64,000 nucleotides of DNA from Isoetes taiwanensis (lineage: Eukaryota; Streptophyta; Lycopodiopsida; Isoetales; Isoetaceae). The notes beneath the pieces were generated by a model. It was not told the DNA's origin. It was given only the letters and a program-made list of their open reading frames with translations, and made no database searches. The stretch is taken from NCBI GenBank assembly GCA_021234155.1, contig JAJEKV010000008.1:21586212-21650211 (forward strand). The letters are read 5' to 3'. Positions 22,100 through 34,339 of this stretch are shown in pieces; within the stretch, counting starts at the first letter, position 1, and each line of letters starts with the position of its first letter. Position numbers and translations under genes: made by a program.

Positions 22100-23190
22100 A
22101 CCAACTAAACTATTGTTGTGGCCTAATAATTGGTTCATTCACTAAAAGTTTTGAAGTTACTAAAAAGATGTGTTTTAGATGGAGGTGGTAGGGGCTTAGG
22201 TGGAAGTTGTAGAGGCGGTGGACTTTTCGTGGCTATGGGGTAATAGCAAAGGTTTGTGATGTTAATCGGCTTTTTTTATTAAAATGATGATAAGTAGTTT
22301 GTTATGCAATATATAAGCATAAATTATGACTTAGCAACTAGCACATAGTGGGAATAAAGTTCATGCAGGGATATTATAGGGCTCACTTGGCATCTTTAGT
22401 CTTCATGAGTATATGGGCATTATACCTTGTTTGAAAATACTAATTTGTACTACCAGTGAAAATCTTAGAAAACCTGTGGTGTACTGGCCAAGTTGTGGTT
22501 TAATGCACCCAATAAGATGATTTTGCAGTTAACGATGCCAAATATACGGATACACTTGGTTTTCATGGTGAACTTGAAATTGTGGAAGAAACATTCTGAG
22601 GCTTGTTGATCAAGACCTTTAAGGACTGGAAATGATAAAAAACTAAAACCAATTGTGGGGATTGACATGGCAGGTTTAAGCAATGACCATGGGTATGAAA
22701 CTAATGTCATTGGCTATTTTGAATTAGAATTTCGAAAATAGGTTGATGCCATGCCTAAGTGAAACAAGGTGCTGCGCACGGAGGGTTGCCCTCCATGGCC
22801 GGAGGGTGAAGTGGCTTGGAAGAAGTATTGCAGAAGCATAAGGACAAGTGTGGCAGAGAATGGAAATACATATTTTGTTAGCATAGAAATGAAATGAACT
22901 TGTGAGTTTTGGCCAGTTAAATGGGCAGCAAAAAATGTGCCAAATATTCGAGATTAGTAGCTAGCTTGCAAGAAATTCTTCAGAATAAATCAAATTATAC
23001 ATAAGTGCAAAGGGTCTCTCCCCGCACATATTATTGCAGCAAATCCGGTCTGAAACATCAGAGAGAATAAAAATCCGTAGTATAATAAAAATCAAGGTTG
23101 GTCATGCACTATTCAAAGTCATTAACAAATGATCAACTGTCAAAGTACAAGTTTTTACAAATTCAGAATAAAATTTTCTAATTTTACCAA
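22100..23190. other. Anonymous spacer
   Basis: No gene or element recognised in this stretch. Confidence 0.5.
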
Positions 23191-23199
23191 GCAGTCAGT

Positions 23200-24104
23200 G
23201 GCAGCTCCCCCTGTAGCTCTTTGGTGCTTACATCAAATACGTTTAAAATCTGAAGCTTTCCCAGCTGATCCGGCAAACAGCCTTCAAATCTGTTGCTGAT
23301 CAACAGAATCTCGTTTAGTGTATTCCCCATATTGCCAAAGATCCGAATCCAACCCCCAAAGTTATTGTTTGCAAAATTTGCCCAAATTATCGGGCAAACA
23401 CCCCGTAAATTTGTTGTTATTCACAAAAATTGCATCAAAGTTTTTGTCGAACAATGCGAAAGGGGGCTCCATTTCAAAAGAATTTAATCAAAGGTCCAAG
23501 TATTTGAGAGTAGGAAGATTCAAAACGACGAAAGGAACGGACCGGAAAGCCGGTTATTGCTAACATCAAGCTCGAAAAGCTGTGTCAGGTATTGAAAAGC
23601 TTCAGGAATTGTACCACAGAAATAGTTTGTGTTGATATGAAACAGGGCCAAATGAGAAACCCAACCCAATTTCGGAACCAATTCTCCATGGTTCAGATCT
23701 ATTCTGCTGACAACCTGATCGCAGGGGGATGCATTTGGCAGAGAACAAAAAACCCCTTTGTAATTGCACACATCCGGCCCAACCCTGCGGATACCCAAGC
23801 TTGAAGAGCAGAATAAGCAGCCCATGGTTCAGATCTATTCTACTAACAACCTGATCGCAAGGGGATGCATTTGGCAGAGAACAAAAAACCCCTTTGTAAT
23901 TGCACACATCCGGCCCAACCCTGCGGATACCCAAGCTTGAAGAGCAGAATAAGCAGCTGATTGATTTGGTTTGGTAAGGCATTTGGATTGGGAAAAGCTT
24001 TTGAAGCGATTACGACCGGAAGTGGAATGGGCATTCGACCTAAATTCATAGAATGGGAAGCCCGAGTCATCAAAGCAAAATCTTTCAGCAAAACATGGCG
24101 CCAT
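23200..24104 (-). pseudogene. Leucine-rich-repeat extensin (LRX/PEX) N-terminal domain
   Basis: Reverse-strand pieces match the LRX family of cell-wall LRR proteins, which bind RALF peptides and anchor in the wall by a C-terminal extensin. In order: AAYSALQAW (about 23,950), VGPDVCNYKGVFCSLPNASP (23,750), VVSRIDLNH, LALFHINTNYFCGTIPEAF (23,650), LFELDVSNNRLSGPF (23,560), PTLKYLDL, ALFDKNFDAIFVNNNKFTG (23,440), LPDNLGKF and LNVFDVS-like pieces near 23,250. Stops and frame changes are frequent and the extensin tail is missing. A 136-bp tandem copy with three G/A differences lies inside it. Confidence 0.8.
23686..23957. repeat. 136-bp offset pair 11 (abutting, diverged)
   Basis: Copies 23686-23821 and 23822-23957 differ by three G-to-A changes in their first 50 bases; the rest is identical. 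Confidence 0.95.
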
Positions 24105-24137
24105 TCACCGTGTGTTCAAGAACAAGATTTCGAGAAA

Positions 24138-24260
24138 ATTGCTACCATGTCATGTCCTAACCGAGGCCATAAAATATGCAAGGTATATGTCGGCATGTAC
24201 CTGGATATGCCCACATACCCACATAAACGAGGGTTTGCCCCCCTAGGGGCAACCCAAAAA
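24138..24260. repeat. Palindrome-bearing dispersed element, copy A
   Basis: Shares ACCATGTCATG, GAGGCCATAAA, GGTATATGTCGGCATGTACC and a long stretch through CCCACATACCCACATAAACG to CCTAGGGGCAACCCAAAAAA with copy B at 27.0-27.26 kb. It lacks about 130 bp present in B. Confidence 0.65.
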
Positions 24261-24299
24261 AGAAGACCATATAAGCAAAATGCATGGCTTATTTAATAT

Positions 24300-25330
24300 G
24301 TGTTTATTCCTAACGTATTTATTGAGCAAATAAGTGCATTGCCACTAGAAGATTTAGTTGTTGAGTAGGATTGATTATTGACAATTATATTGTTGTTGTG
24401 ATGCAAGTGTGGGTAGTGGCCCAAAAAAGGGATACAAAATAGTAACCTTGGGTTGTCATGAGGTGCATTAGTGTTGTTTGATTCTAGATAGTACTTATTG
24501 GAGTTGTACGTTGTTGTGTATATGTAAGGGATACGAAGGCAACAGAAAAATTGTTAGTGGTTGATGTTAGGCCCTGAGAGTGTAATTGACCCAACTCCAT
24601 TGGGACGTGAGTATAATAATATAATAGAAGGCAATGGCTATGTCATTCGTTTCATAATGAATGAAGGAGAACGTATTTACCATAGGTTAAGTGCATTTTT
24701 CAGAAATAAGCCCTATCTATATCACATCACCTCCATGTTTAGTAAGCATGGTTGCACATCACAACATGATATGGAATACTAAGGTAGTCATCAAATTTAT
24801 CCCTGAAATTCTCGTTTAATCTATCCCTTTTTTCTCTCTCCTCAACACTCAGTCCCTCCATTTTTCTTCTGCCCATCGCAGCAAAGGATTGCTCTTCTCT
24901 TTGCACTTCAATGCCATCAATATTTTATTAAGCTACTAGACTGCACTAACCCATGTACCTTCCAATCCAAACCAATACCTTAGTAAACTACATGCTGCTA
25001 TCTGCTTACAACACTCCTAATTTCACTAACAGTAGGGCACCTTTAATAAGTAAATGCTTACGTTCAAGAAACATGCATGGCTATAGGAGGCAAAGCAACT
25101 AGTCTATGAACTGTATCACACTATGCCTCTTATGGAATCAATTGTTGGGCAAGACGAAAATAACCCCAATAACTAATGTCTATGCTGAAAAGACCTGCAT
25201 GGTCACGGAAGGAAATAAGCTAGGCAATAACCAATGACAATTACTATTAATGTAGCAAATAACTCAATTTCTCTAAATAGAACTAGAAATCATCACCTTA
25301 AATTACATGAGCATAAACTCCAAAATATGC
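24300..25330. other. Anonymous spacer
   Basis: No gene recognised. A short forward frame at 24561-24782 has no family resemblance. Confidence 0.45.
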
Positions 25331-25339
25331 ATGTCCCAG

Positions 25340-26900
25340 CATCACATTCCCCTGGATTCATCAGGCTCGCAAAACCACAAGGACGGCGGACCTGCATAAG
25401 GAAGGAGAGTGTCAATGTAAACATCCCAAGAATATTGCAAAATCACATTGCGCAATCAAAGTGATCACTTTAAATAGAAAAAATGCAACCTTCAAAATAT
25501 GCAGAGCTCAGCAGCATCTCCCCTTTACAATGTGTATTGTCAAACAGTGTGAGCAAATTTGAAATGCTAGATTAAACATGCTAGCTTAAACACATCCCAT
25601 TTGGATGCAAAACCCTGGATACCTTAGAAAGGATGGATCAACTTTTATCACTTGACCTCTATGCAGCTTAGAAATTTGTATCTCCTGCAGATATGAGCAG
25701 TTTATAGAGTTAAATAAGCATTGACTAGAAAATTGAGACTCCTGATAATGTCAATCTTTTCCCAAAAGAGTTCTAACAGTGACATAATAATGGCATACTT
25801 CTCCATTGGCGTACCTGTTTGGACCTGCAATGTGGAATAGTGTCCACTTGGAGTACGCACTCTCAAAATAACCTCATTTTCTGAAAATGAAATTGGACAA
25901 TCAGAAGACTAGAACTCAGAACAAATAACCTTTCTCCTTAAACACAGAATATATTGCCCAATTAGCCATTGCAATGCAAATTTGACACGCCCAAACAAAT
26001 CAATGTAGACAAATACAGCATTTTACTTCTACTAGCATAATAATTTGGAAGTTTATAGTGTTAAAGGGGGCTCAGCAAGAAAACCATATTAATCGAAAGG
26101 CCTCATGCTCAAACTGTGTCCAGGCACAAAAACATATCCATTCTTGAAGAAATATAAAATCGATCCATAGCTTGCATCCTTTATTTCCCACACAGGCCCG
26201 AACTCTGTAAATCTGCCCTATCTACACATGTCAATTTGTTTCAGACAGACACCAAGTTAAAACCTTGCACCAAATGATTACCAGAGACTGGATCAGTTGT
26301 TTGGGGTCCTCACTGCCGGCCATGGAGCAGACTCAACGGTTGAACAGACCTGCCTTAAATATGTTCAATCGTTCAAAAGAGTAGAATCCTCTTGTTTCTC
26401 TAGTGTGCAGGTCCTCTGCATGGTGAAAGAAAACTGCTTTTCATTCCAGCCATTACTATAATCCTGTCGATATAAATTTTATTGCACTTTCCGCTCCAAA
26501 CTGATTATGTCTTGAAGATTTCAACCCATTTAGAACCAAAGGCGGATGCAAGCATCCAAAAACTGTACTCTATTTTGAGAATGAACAAGGTCGATACTCT
26601 ACAGCTCCAGCAACGTCATGGCATGATAGAAATAGCAAAGAAATAAAATGCCTAGGCAGCTAGGGCAAAAGAAGACCTGTTACGAAGACCAGTTAAAGGA
26701 TTCCGACGAATTGGTGGGTCTTGCGCGGAACGACAGGCCAGTGCTAGACGGATCGACGAAAGGACATCAAAATGAAACAACCTGCGAAACCGATAGAGAC
26801 CTCTTAGAGCTTGAGAAGAAGAGCTGAGGGGGAAAACGGAAAATAAGAAGAGGAATCGAGCCTCTCAGGCATTTGGCGGCTGGCCGAAGCTTTTGTTGCC
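25340..26900 (-). CDS. Possible reverse-strand spliced gene, unknown
   Basis: Three exon-like segments with proper reverse-strand splice sites. About 25,875-25,815 (acceptor CATTTTCAG, donor ACAG|GTACGCC) encodes ENEVILRVRTPSGHYSTLQV. About 25,683-25,628 (acceptor ATCTGCAG, donor CTAAG|GTATCC) encodes EIQISKLHRGQVIKVDPSFL. From about 25,393 (acceptor CTTATGCAG) runs VRRPCGFASLMNPGECDAG and onward to a stop. The first resembles a beta-strand-rich ubiquitin-like fold (VILRVRTPSG), but that is a guess. The purine-rich leader near 26,800-26,900 could be its 5' end. Frames between exons were not fully reconciled. Confidence 0.3.
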
Positions 26901-27009
26901 CTTATGCAGTTACTGGAGCATCGACACCAAGCTTGGCGCTCGGCAACGGAATCAACAAATCATAGCGGAGGAAGCATGTCGTAGAAAAAAAAATTAACCA
27001 AGCCATCAC

Positions 27010-27257
27010 ACTACCATGTCATGCCAGAATCTGAGGCCATAAATCCACTGCCCTGCTTCCCATTCTCTTCGGCATACTATCCTCCATACCAAATCCGACT
27101 TTGCACGCCTGCGAAGGAATGGCTGGATGACCGAGAGTTTACAGGCAGAGCCAGTTTGGAGCAGTCACCAGCATATGCTAGGTATATGCCGGCATATACC
27201 TGGATATGCCCACATACCCACATAAACGAGGGTTTGCCCCCTAGGGGCAACCCAAAA
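27010..27257. repeat. Palindrome-bearing dispersed element, copy B
   Basis: Contains a perfect 20-bp palindrome, GGTATATGCCGGCATATACC (27181-27200), and ends with TTGCCCCCTAGGGGCAA. It is the fuller relative of copy A near 24.2 kb. Likely a MITE-like element; no coding capacity seen. Confidence 0.65.
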
Positions 27258-27615
27258 AAGGGAATGATTAAGTAATTATATTTGTTAACCATTGTCTAAA
27301 AAATGACTCTGTACAGGAGATGACAGATGTAAATTAGGGCAGAACTGGAATGCACGGGGCACCTCTATAGATGTATCACGGCCTGTAAATATGGATCTAA
27401 GCCGGTTTTGCTTGTAAAGTGGGTCGCAAGGCTATCCTCCTTAAATACAAAAAACGAAATTGGTAAGAAAGCCGCATATCACGGCAGTTCATTTCGCTCA
27501 GTTCAATTCTTGCCGTGTTTTTGCTTGTGGCGTTCATAGCATGTTCATAGTATGAAAGAAAGGAGATCGGAATGTTGCAATAACAATGTGGTTGGCAGCA
27601 CTGTTTGATTTCAGA

Positions 27616-27811
27616 GGAACTCCTTATTGGCTCACTGAATAGAGCTATGGAAAACGTTGAGCAATCTGAAGAGCTGGCTAGCAAGGCACAAGGAGATGCT
27701 GAAAATTCGAAATATATGGAGGAGTGAGGAAAAAGCATCAAATATTCTCCTCCTATCAGAATGAATGGTGATGCTGCACAAGAATCTGGCAAACATGTAT
27801 CGAGCAAATCA
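27616..27811 (+). pseudogene. Exon-like segment, unknown, with stop
   Basis: After TTTGATTTCAG it encodes EELLIGSLNRAMENVEQSEE and LASKAQGDAENSKYMEE, then TGA. Beyond the stop the frame goes on to NGDAAQESGKHVSSKSG before a CAG|GTTGG donor. It is helical and charged, family unknown; the in-frame stop suggests decay. Confidence 0.35.
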
Positions 27812-27899
27812 GGTTGGAATAATTTTTAGACTTCATTTTATTATTGCAACATTTAGCAGTAAGAGTAGACTAGCTAGGATAACTAGCCAAAGGAAATTA

Positions 27900-29400
27900 C
27901 ATGAATAGATAAATCTTACTGGTTGGTTCTTGGTTAATACTCGCAAAGAGCAATATATCTGGATGTACGCATGATGCTTGAGATTTACTGATCTGGACTA
28001 TCCTATGGATTCTAAATTTGAATTTGGGGAGGGAGATCTCATAATATAACAGACTAAATGTGTAATGAATGGGATAACTTAATTGCTACATGAATTAACT
28101 AAGATGTTTGTATACTGGCTCTGAGAATGCAAAGTGGAAAGCTCCCATGAGCAATTTGATAATACTAAAATGTATAATGAATATGAATGTCTTACATCTC
28201 AGATTGATAAAGTCACGCTAAAATTCACAGTTGGGCTTACATCGCTGATATATTGTACTCCATAATGGCATAAATGTGAATTATAAGTTTTCTGTGCGCA
28301 TAAAGTTAGTTGTTGCCATGCCGCTTTTATAGTTGCTACATGTATTTTGTTGCTTGGCTTTGCTAAGTTGTCATGTACAGGTTTTGTAGACCTGTGCAAA
28401 ATTTTTTTCAGTTGACAAAGTCCTAAGGACTGGAAGCTAGTGCTCTAAATAGGCTGATCCTTAGCATGCTGAACCATGTGTTGTAATAATAGAAGCTTTT
28501 TTAGCATTTAGTGCATGACGAAATGAGTTTATGTATGATTTATGCTTGTATCTTGAGTTGGGTACAGCTGGGTCGACGCCTACATCAACATCATTTCTAC
28601 GCTTGCATGATAAGAATGAGTTTGGTATTGGTACACAGTAAAAGTTGATAGCCACTGATATTTGGTTTCCAGTTTGCCTTGTACTTGCGAGGTAACGGGG
28701 CATGTGGTAAGGAGATAAAGATCTTGAGAAAATGATTTATACAGACATATGTGTTTACACAGTCCCATGGATATGTTAGCACTGCCAATCCAATAGGGTA
28801 CAGATCATTAGAAACCAGGGTTCACTCTTATATGCTGATCCAATAGGGTACAGATCATTAGAAACCAGCGTGGCCTTGGGAAAAGACCAAAAAAACTGGG
28901 AACATTTCTGCATTCTTGATGCAACATCATACATTGAGCAAATGGCTCCCACATGCTGAGGGTACACCAGATTTTACCTGGAACAAACCTTTCATACTTT
29001 GTGTTATCCATTTGGAATGCCTCTAGTAACATGCATGCATAGAATTTATGGATGCATGTAGGTTAAATGTTTAGGGCAATGTACTTTGAATATTTTCTGC
29101 CCAAGATTTTCTGCTGCCAATAAGTAGAGAGAAGTTTATAAAGCACTCATGGCCAATATCAGATACTCTAAACATAAGCATCCTATGCTTGCTGGGCCAG
29201 ATAAAATGGTAGATGGGAGGATTAACATGCAGGCTAACATTAAAATTGCTTGTGAACTATATGTTAAAGGCAGAGTAAGTTAAGCATTCTTTGCTATCTT
29301 TCTATTGTGTTGAGGATTACATCCAAGGTGAAGGGCGAAAAGCCCAAGAAATCTAAGCTTACCTGTTAGTGACTTAGGCTCTTACCCTTCTTAGGCTAAC
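27900..29400. other. Anonymous spacer with a 50-bp tandem duplication
   Basis: CCAATAGGGTACAGATCATT followed by AGAAACCAG occurs at about 28788 and 28838 (offset 50). No gene recognised. Confidence 0.5.
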
Positions 29401-29419
29401 TGTCCTCTGGTTTCACTGC

Positions 29420-29569
29420 AGGTAACGGGATTTCTTGCTCCTATGTGTGTTTTCCCATTATTTCAAATTGGAAAAGCTTACAAGACAAGATGGCAAATGA
29501 TGGAAGATTATTTCATTGGTTAAGTAACACGGTAGAGACCTTTGGGTCTTGGAAAAACACGTTGGCTAA
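29420..29569 (+). CDS. Exon-like segment, unknown
   Basis: The open segment begins after TTCACTGCAG and ends at CTAAG|GTCAGT. It encodes NWKSLQDKMANDGRLFHWLS and NTVETFGSWKNTLAK. It has no stops and good splice borders, but no family I can name. Confidence 0.3.
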
Positions 29570-29744
29570 GGTCAGTACTTTCATATCAAATGATTCAAGT
29601 TTGGGAAGTTGTGTAATACAATTTTGCTGAATATTTTTATCCAAGTTCAGAAAAATAGTCTTTTAGACGTAAAAATATTTTAAGAGTGGTAATACAAAGA
29701 TTTATAGACAACATTTTGATTCTAAATGAAATTATATTTACAAG

Positions 29745-29790
29745 AAACTTATCGCGGCGGCCAAGGCCGCCGCGAACGTTTCTCTTCCCC
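29745..29790. repeat. GC-rich perfect hairpin in a dispersed element, copy 1
   Basis: TCGCGGCGGCC and GGCCGCCGCGA pair perfectly around AA, flanked by ACAAGAAACTTA on the left and ACGTTTCTCTTCC on the right. The same layout occurs at 50,634-50,685. ACAAGAAA next to the start resembles a CACTA-transposon terminal repeat. Confidence 0.6.
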
Positions 29791-29957
29791 AACTCGTCTA
29801 TACATGCCCTGTCAAAGAAATAAACTCTTGCAAATAGCATGTTACTTGCTACCTAAATTGTTTCAAATATTGCCTAAAATGCTTTTACTTGCACTGGTTC
29901 ATGGAAACATACTATATTTTGCTCTCCACTTAGAGCTTGTGAAAGATAAAGTTGCAT

Positions 29958-30205
29958 ATCATGAATGTGGTGATGTCCAAGGCTAGAAGCTTTATAGAAT
30001 AACTGGATGGCATTACCCCATGGCCATAGAACAAATGCCTTAAACTGTGGCCATAAAGTACATGCCTTAAACTAATGCATGTGGCCTAGCATAATCATGA
30101 ATGTGGTGATGTCCAAGGCTAGAAGCTTTATAGAATAACTGGATGGCATTACCCCATGGCCATAGAACAAATGCCTTAAACTGTGGCCATAAAGTACATG
30201 CCTTA
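29958..30205. repeat. 136-bp offset pair 12
   Basis: Copies 29958-30069 and 30094-30205 (112 bp), 24-bp spacer. Confidence 0.95.
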
Positions 30206-30472
30206 CACGGTAGACTAATGTGGTGGATGGTTTAACCTAACTTAGGATGTACATTCCATCATTATTGCATAACAATGCACATAACGAAGCAATCAACATA
30301 ATAGAGATTAGGGAACTAGCTATATGATGCAAGTCTAGCAACACGGTAGACTAATGTGGTGGATGGTTTAACCTAACTTAGGATGTACATTCCATCATTA
30401 TTGCATAACAATGCACATAACGAAGCAATCAACATAATAGAGATTAGGGAACTAGCTATATGATGCAAGTCT
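30205..30472. repeat. 136-bp offset pair 13
   Basis: Copies 30205-30336 and 30341-30472 (132 bp), 4-bp spacer. It starts exactly where pair 12 ends. Confidence 0.95.
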
Positions 30473-30499
30473 GTGGCAATTACCAAATCTTGTACTTAA

Positions 30500-33340
30500 T
30501 AACAATTATCACATGAAATGCACAAATGTTGCCACCTTGTAAGTTAACCTATGACCTTAACTTTTCTTTAAACATTTGAATTGACAACACAATTTTCAAG
30601 ATAAACATCGCCATCATCTTCAACGTGAGAAAATACTTGAAGGGAAACGAAGCATTTTAAGGCTAGAAATGGTTTTATAGAGCAAGAGTTTTAACGAGAC
30701 AAATTCTGACCGCTTTGTATCTTACCAGCCTGCTTTTCTATCTTACCAAATCGTACAACCTACCATCATTTGCACTAGCAAAGAACCTCAAGATCCGGTG
30801 CGAGAAATTGTAGCAAAAGTCAAGCTCACGGTTATTTAATTGTCTGGAAACATAATACATGGGCATAACATATCTACATTAATAAAAGCTAGAACATAAA
30901 GGGAAACAAAAGAGAGGACAATAGTTCAAGATTGCCGTGCATAAAAAAAGTGAAATTTCTCTGAAGCCGACCGTCTTACTGACCCCAAATTTTAAGAATC
31001 ATGTTTTCTAAATAATGAGATCCCTTTCAACAAAGAGAAAATTGCATGTCTTTAGAAGAGAGAGCTCCACCCATTTTCCATTTGAAATTTGCCGACAAAA
31101 CATTTTAAAACTAAAGAGGAACTTGCCTCCCGTGATCGTGAGTACTCACAAATCCCACAAAAATCTTCTATTACAAATCTCACCGTGTGTTCAAGAACTT
31201 AGTTGCCTCAAGCAAGAAATTCATCGGCCTTGCCAAGCCACCTTCTTAAGAAATTTTAAGCTCGGAGCATTTATTCCCTAAGATCTAAAACAAAGACTAC
31301 ACATCAATTGAAGCTTGCAGGCCTTTCTATTTGCAACTTACCCCGGCATGTGATCATCGGGCTAAATGCCACGCTCTAAACAAGACCAAGCCCCCGTTTT
31401 GGGGTCTACAAATCAGTTCCATGGGCCTTACAAATCATGGCACACAAGCCCCAGTTTGTGGGCAAAATTTCAAACCCTCATGTGTTGAACTGAGTTGCGA
31501 AAAAAACCCACAACAAAAAGATCCAAAGCACAACAGGTTTGGGCTTATCATTTTCTCCGTCAAGATGATCAAATCGGCAAAGCATGTATATAGCGGCGTA
31601 TGTCCTTGATATAGATCTCAAATCCGGATCCCCCAAGAGTGCAATGTTTTAAATCAAAGCGAGAAGCGAAGAGTCCCTTAGCATTGCTTATCGGTGGCCA
31701 TAACGTGAGCTTTAATTTCGTAAAAAAAAAAGAAGGGTTTCAGTTCAGTTGACAACGAACACGAGTCCCGAAGGAGAAAGCTTGCTTCGAGCCCAAAGCG
31801 TAAGAATCCGGTGTAATTTTCCAGCTCCTCTATCTTGAAATCTCAGAAATGATTTAACAGAAAAATAGGCGATTTCTTAGAAAAAAAGAGAGGGAAGCTT
31901 GCATCTCATTTCTCCTCTACAAAGAACAAATGCGGGGAAGAGAAGAAACAATGCATGCGGATTAGGGCTTGCCTACTCGACACAAAATGCATTTATTTGC
32001 CTCATAAAATTCGCCCACCTTGGGATGCTAATGGGACCAGTTCTCGAGTCACCAGGAAATGAGACTAGAATTAGCGTAAAACAAAATCCATCCATTGGGT
32101 AAACCGGCCTGTTGGAAAAATTTCTAAGATGCTTTCTCTTGCTTGTAATTTGCCCCATTTTGCGTAGGTCGCCCGGCAGGATAATATGCAAATGGCGGGG
32201 GCTTTTTTTCTCAAGCTCAAATCACACGGTCCTCAACATCGGGTGACCCAGATGCGAGGCTTAGACCACCACGAAGAACCCTTGTTTCTTGATTCTTTTC
32301 CTCTTGTTCTGCTCCAAATCCGGCGATTCTAAGCTCCCGTTCTCTATTTTTGTCTGAATCGGATGATGCATGGAAAAATTTCCATGTGGGCGATGGAGAT
32401 TTTCTTTCTTTTGGTTTCCTACCCAAAAATCCCACATCGCTGGTTTCGATTCTTACCGGCGATTCTAAGCTCCCGTTCTCTATTTTTGTCTGAATCGGAT
32501 GATGCATGGAAAAATTTCCATGTGGGCGATGGAGATTTTCTGCATACAGATACAGTCTTCGCTTTTCTAATATAAGGCTGAACCACAACACGTGTCGGCA
32601 TGAAAATCATTTGCAACGAAATTAGATCAAACAAAATACGAAATGAAAAAAATGAAACTGCATTACATATGAGTGATAAGCTCTCTAAGGATTTGAAACT
32701 TGCTTGTAAATTGTAGAATCTGGTAATTTTTTTAGCTTGGGTAAATGTTGACCATTTTAAGGCTTAAGTCAAATATACACCTGTTTTGGCTTAAGGCTGC
32801 ATATTGGCCCGAAGTGGTCTTTGCAAAAGTCCATGAAGGGTGAAAGTCTGTTTGAACGGATTTAAAAGTTTTTTTTTTTTTTACATAGAGAGCAAGCAAA
32901 TAAGCAGGTGGTCCATCTGCTAAAGTAGATTTATATGTGCATGGTGCTGACTGGCTTTAACCTAGACTAAAACATGTGCATCCCATTTAGAAAAAAAACA
33001 ACCATTAAAAAATTGTTGAAGAATCTTGATGGCAGCATTTGCAAAAAGCCTGCCTTTGCATGTTGCATACCTTTGCATGTTGCATATACCATTGGTGCAA
33101 ACCATACGTTGAGGAGCTATAGGTTTGGCCATTCAATGTAGTATTTGCTGCTATGTGTATTTATAAGCAAATATATATGAAATCAAAAGAATCAAAAGAA
33201 ATCAAAAGAATGAAATCAAAAGAATCCAGTTGAAATTGCCTTCTTTTTCAGGCTTATATAAAAAAAGTGAAATTTCTTTATAAAAATATTAAAAAATGAA
33301 TAAGGCAAAAATAGATGTGATCAATCAACCTATAAAGTCT
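30500..33340. other. Anonymous DNA
   Basis: No gene recognised. 31,740-32,580 is richer in GC and has short open frames without family resemblance. (GAATCAAAA)-type simple repeat occurs near 33,180-33,225. Confidence 0.45.
32320..32541. repeat. 136-bp offset pair 14
   Basis: Copies 32320-32405 and 32456-32541 (86 bp), 50-bp spacer. Confidence 0.95.
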
Positions 33341-33354
33341 TAGTTGCACAAGGC

Positions 33355-33525
33355 ATAGAATAGAATAGAATAGAATAGAATAGAATAGAATAGATTTTTT
33401 AATGTCCACGAAAACCAAGACGCCATGGGACCCGTACAATGGCCTAATACAACCATTACTACTAGGATTAAAAAACCCATGCCTCGAAAGGTTTTCAAGG
33501 GAAGAACCTTTAAAATAATGATGAT
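33355..33525 (-). mobile_element. LINE 3' end with (AGAAT)n tail, reverse
   Basis: The plus strand shows (AGAAT)n at 33358-33393, then the reverse complement of the GTGGACATTAAAAAA end, the GGGTCCCATGG phrase and the family hairpin. The ORF is entirely lost, so this is a very short 5'-truncated copy. Confidence 0.75.
33452..33523 (-). ncRNA. LINE 3' UTR hairpin, copy C
   Basis: On the reverse strand ATCATTATT pairs with AGTAATGGT: nine of nine positions pair, with two G-U pairs. Confidence 0.6.
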
Positions 33526-33630
33526 ACTAGACAAGCAAGAAGAAAATATAAGTAGCAATGCTTCTTATTTTAGTACATAAATGTCCACAAGGCCTATTTT
33601 TTTATTTTATTATGCTTTTGTTCAAAACAA

Positions 33631-33800
33631 TAAACCACTTCAAAACAGTACTTCAAAACAGTTTCCACTTCAAACTTTAAAGGCTTCCATTTTAGGTTTC
33701 AGTGCACATAGAGTTCCAAGTAAAACATAAATTAAAAGCATGAACAGATGAAATGATCGGGTCTTTTAAACCACTTCAAAACAGTACTTCAAAACAGTTT
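33631..33800. repeat. 136-bp offset pair 15
   Basis: Copies 33631-33664 and 33767-33800 (34 bp). Confidence 0.95.
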
Positions 33801-34126
33801 TGCCAAAGAACTACTCTCCTTTTCAAGAAACAAACCTCGAGCGAAGATTTTGAATACATCAACCAAGATTTGCATCAAAACTAAGTAAGGCTTGAATTAA
33901 AGGACTGCCTCGCTACCAAATCCATAAAAACATAACCTAGAAGCAGAATGCAAGAGCTTTGTGCCCCACAGAAGCAAGAAAATTTGTTGTTGCCACAAAG
34001 GAGATGGATCTTGGAACAACAATGGATCAATAGAAAGGTTATAGTCTGGCGCCACCAAATCCGTCAAAAAATAGATAGTAAAACATTATGTCTTGAGGCG
34101 CAAGCAAAAAGCTCACCACACCATCT

Positions 34127-34332
34127 CCATAGCTCGCCAGAAAAGAAAAAAGAGAAAGAAAAACATAAAACAAATTTTTTTTTCTTTTACTAAAAATTTG
34201 GCCTCGTGGACATTTGGCTTAACCGCATTGGCTCAGGGATTTTCAGAAATAAACCCCTTGGTCCATAGCTCGCCAGAAAAGAAAAAAGAGAAAGAAAAAC
34301 ATAAAACAAATTTTTTTTTCTTTTACTAAAAA
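34127..34332. repeat. 136-bp offset pair 16
   Basis: Copies 34127-34196 and 34263-34332 (70 bp), 66-bp spacer. The A-rich and T-rich runs also match in length. Confidence 0.95.
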
Positions 34333-34339
34333 ATGCTTT

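Noticed and set aside
28788-28868. Inclusion of the CCAATAGGGTACAGATC duplication in the 136-bp set
   Set aside because: The offset is 50 bp.
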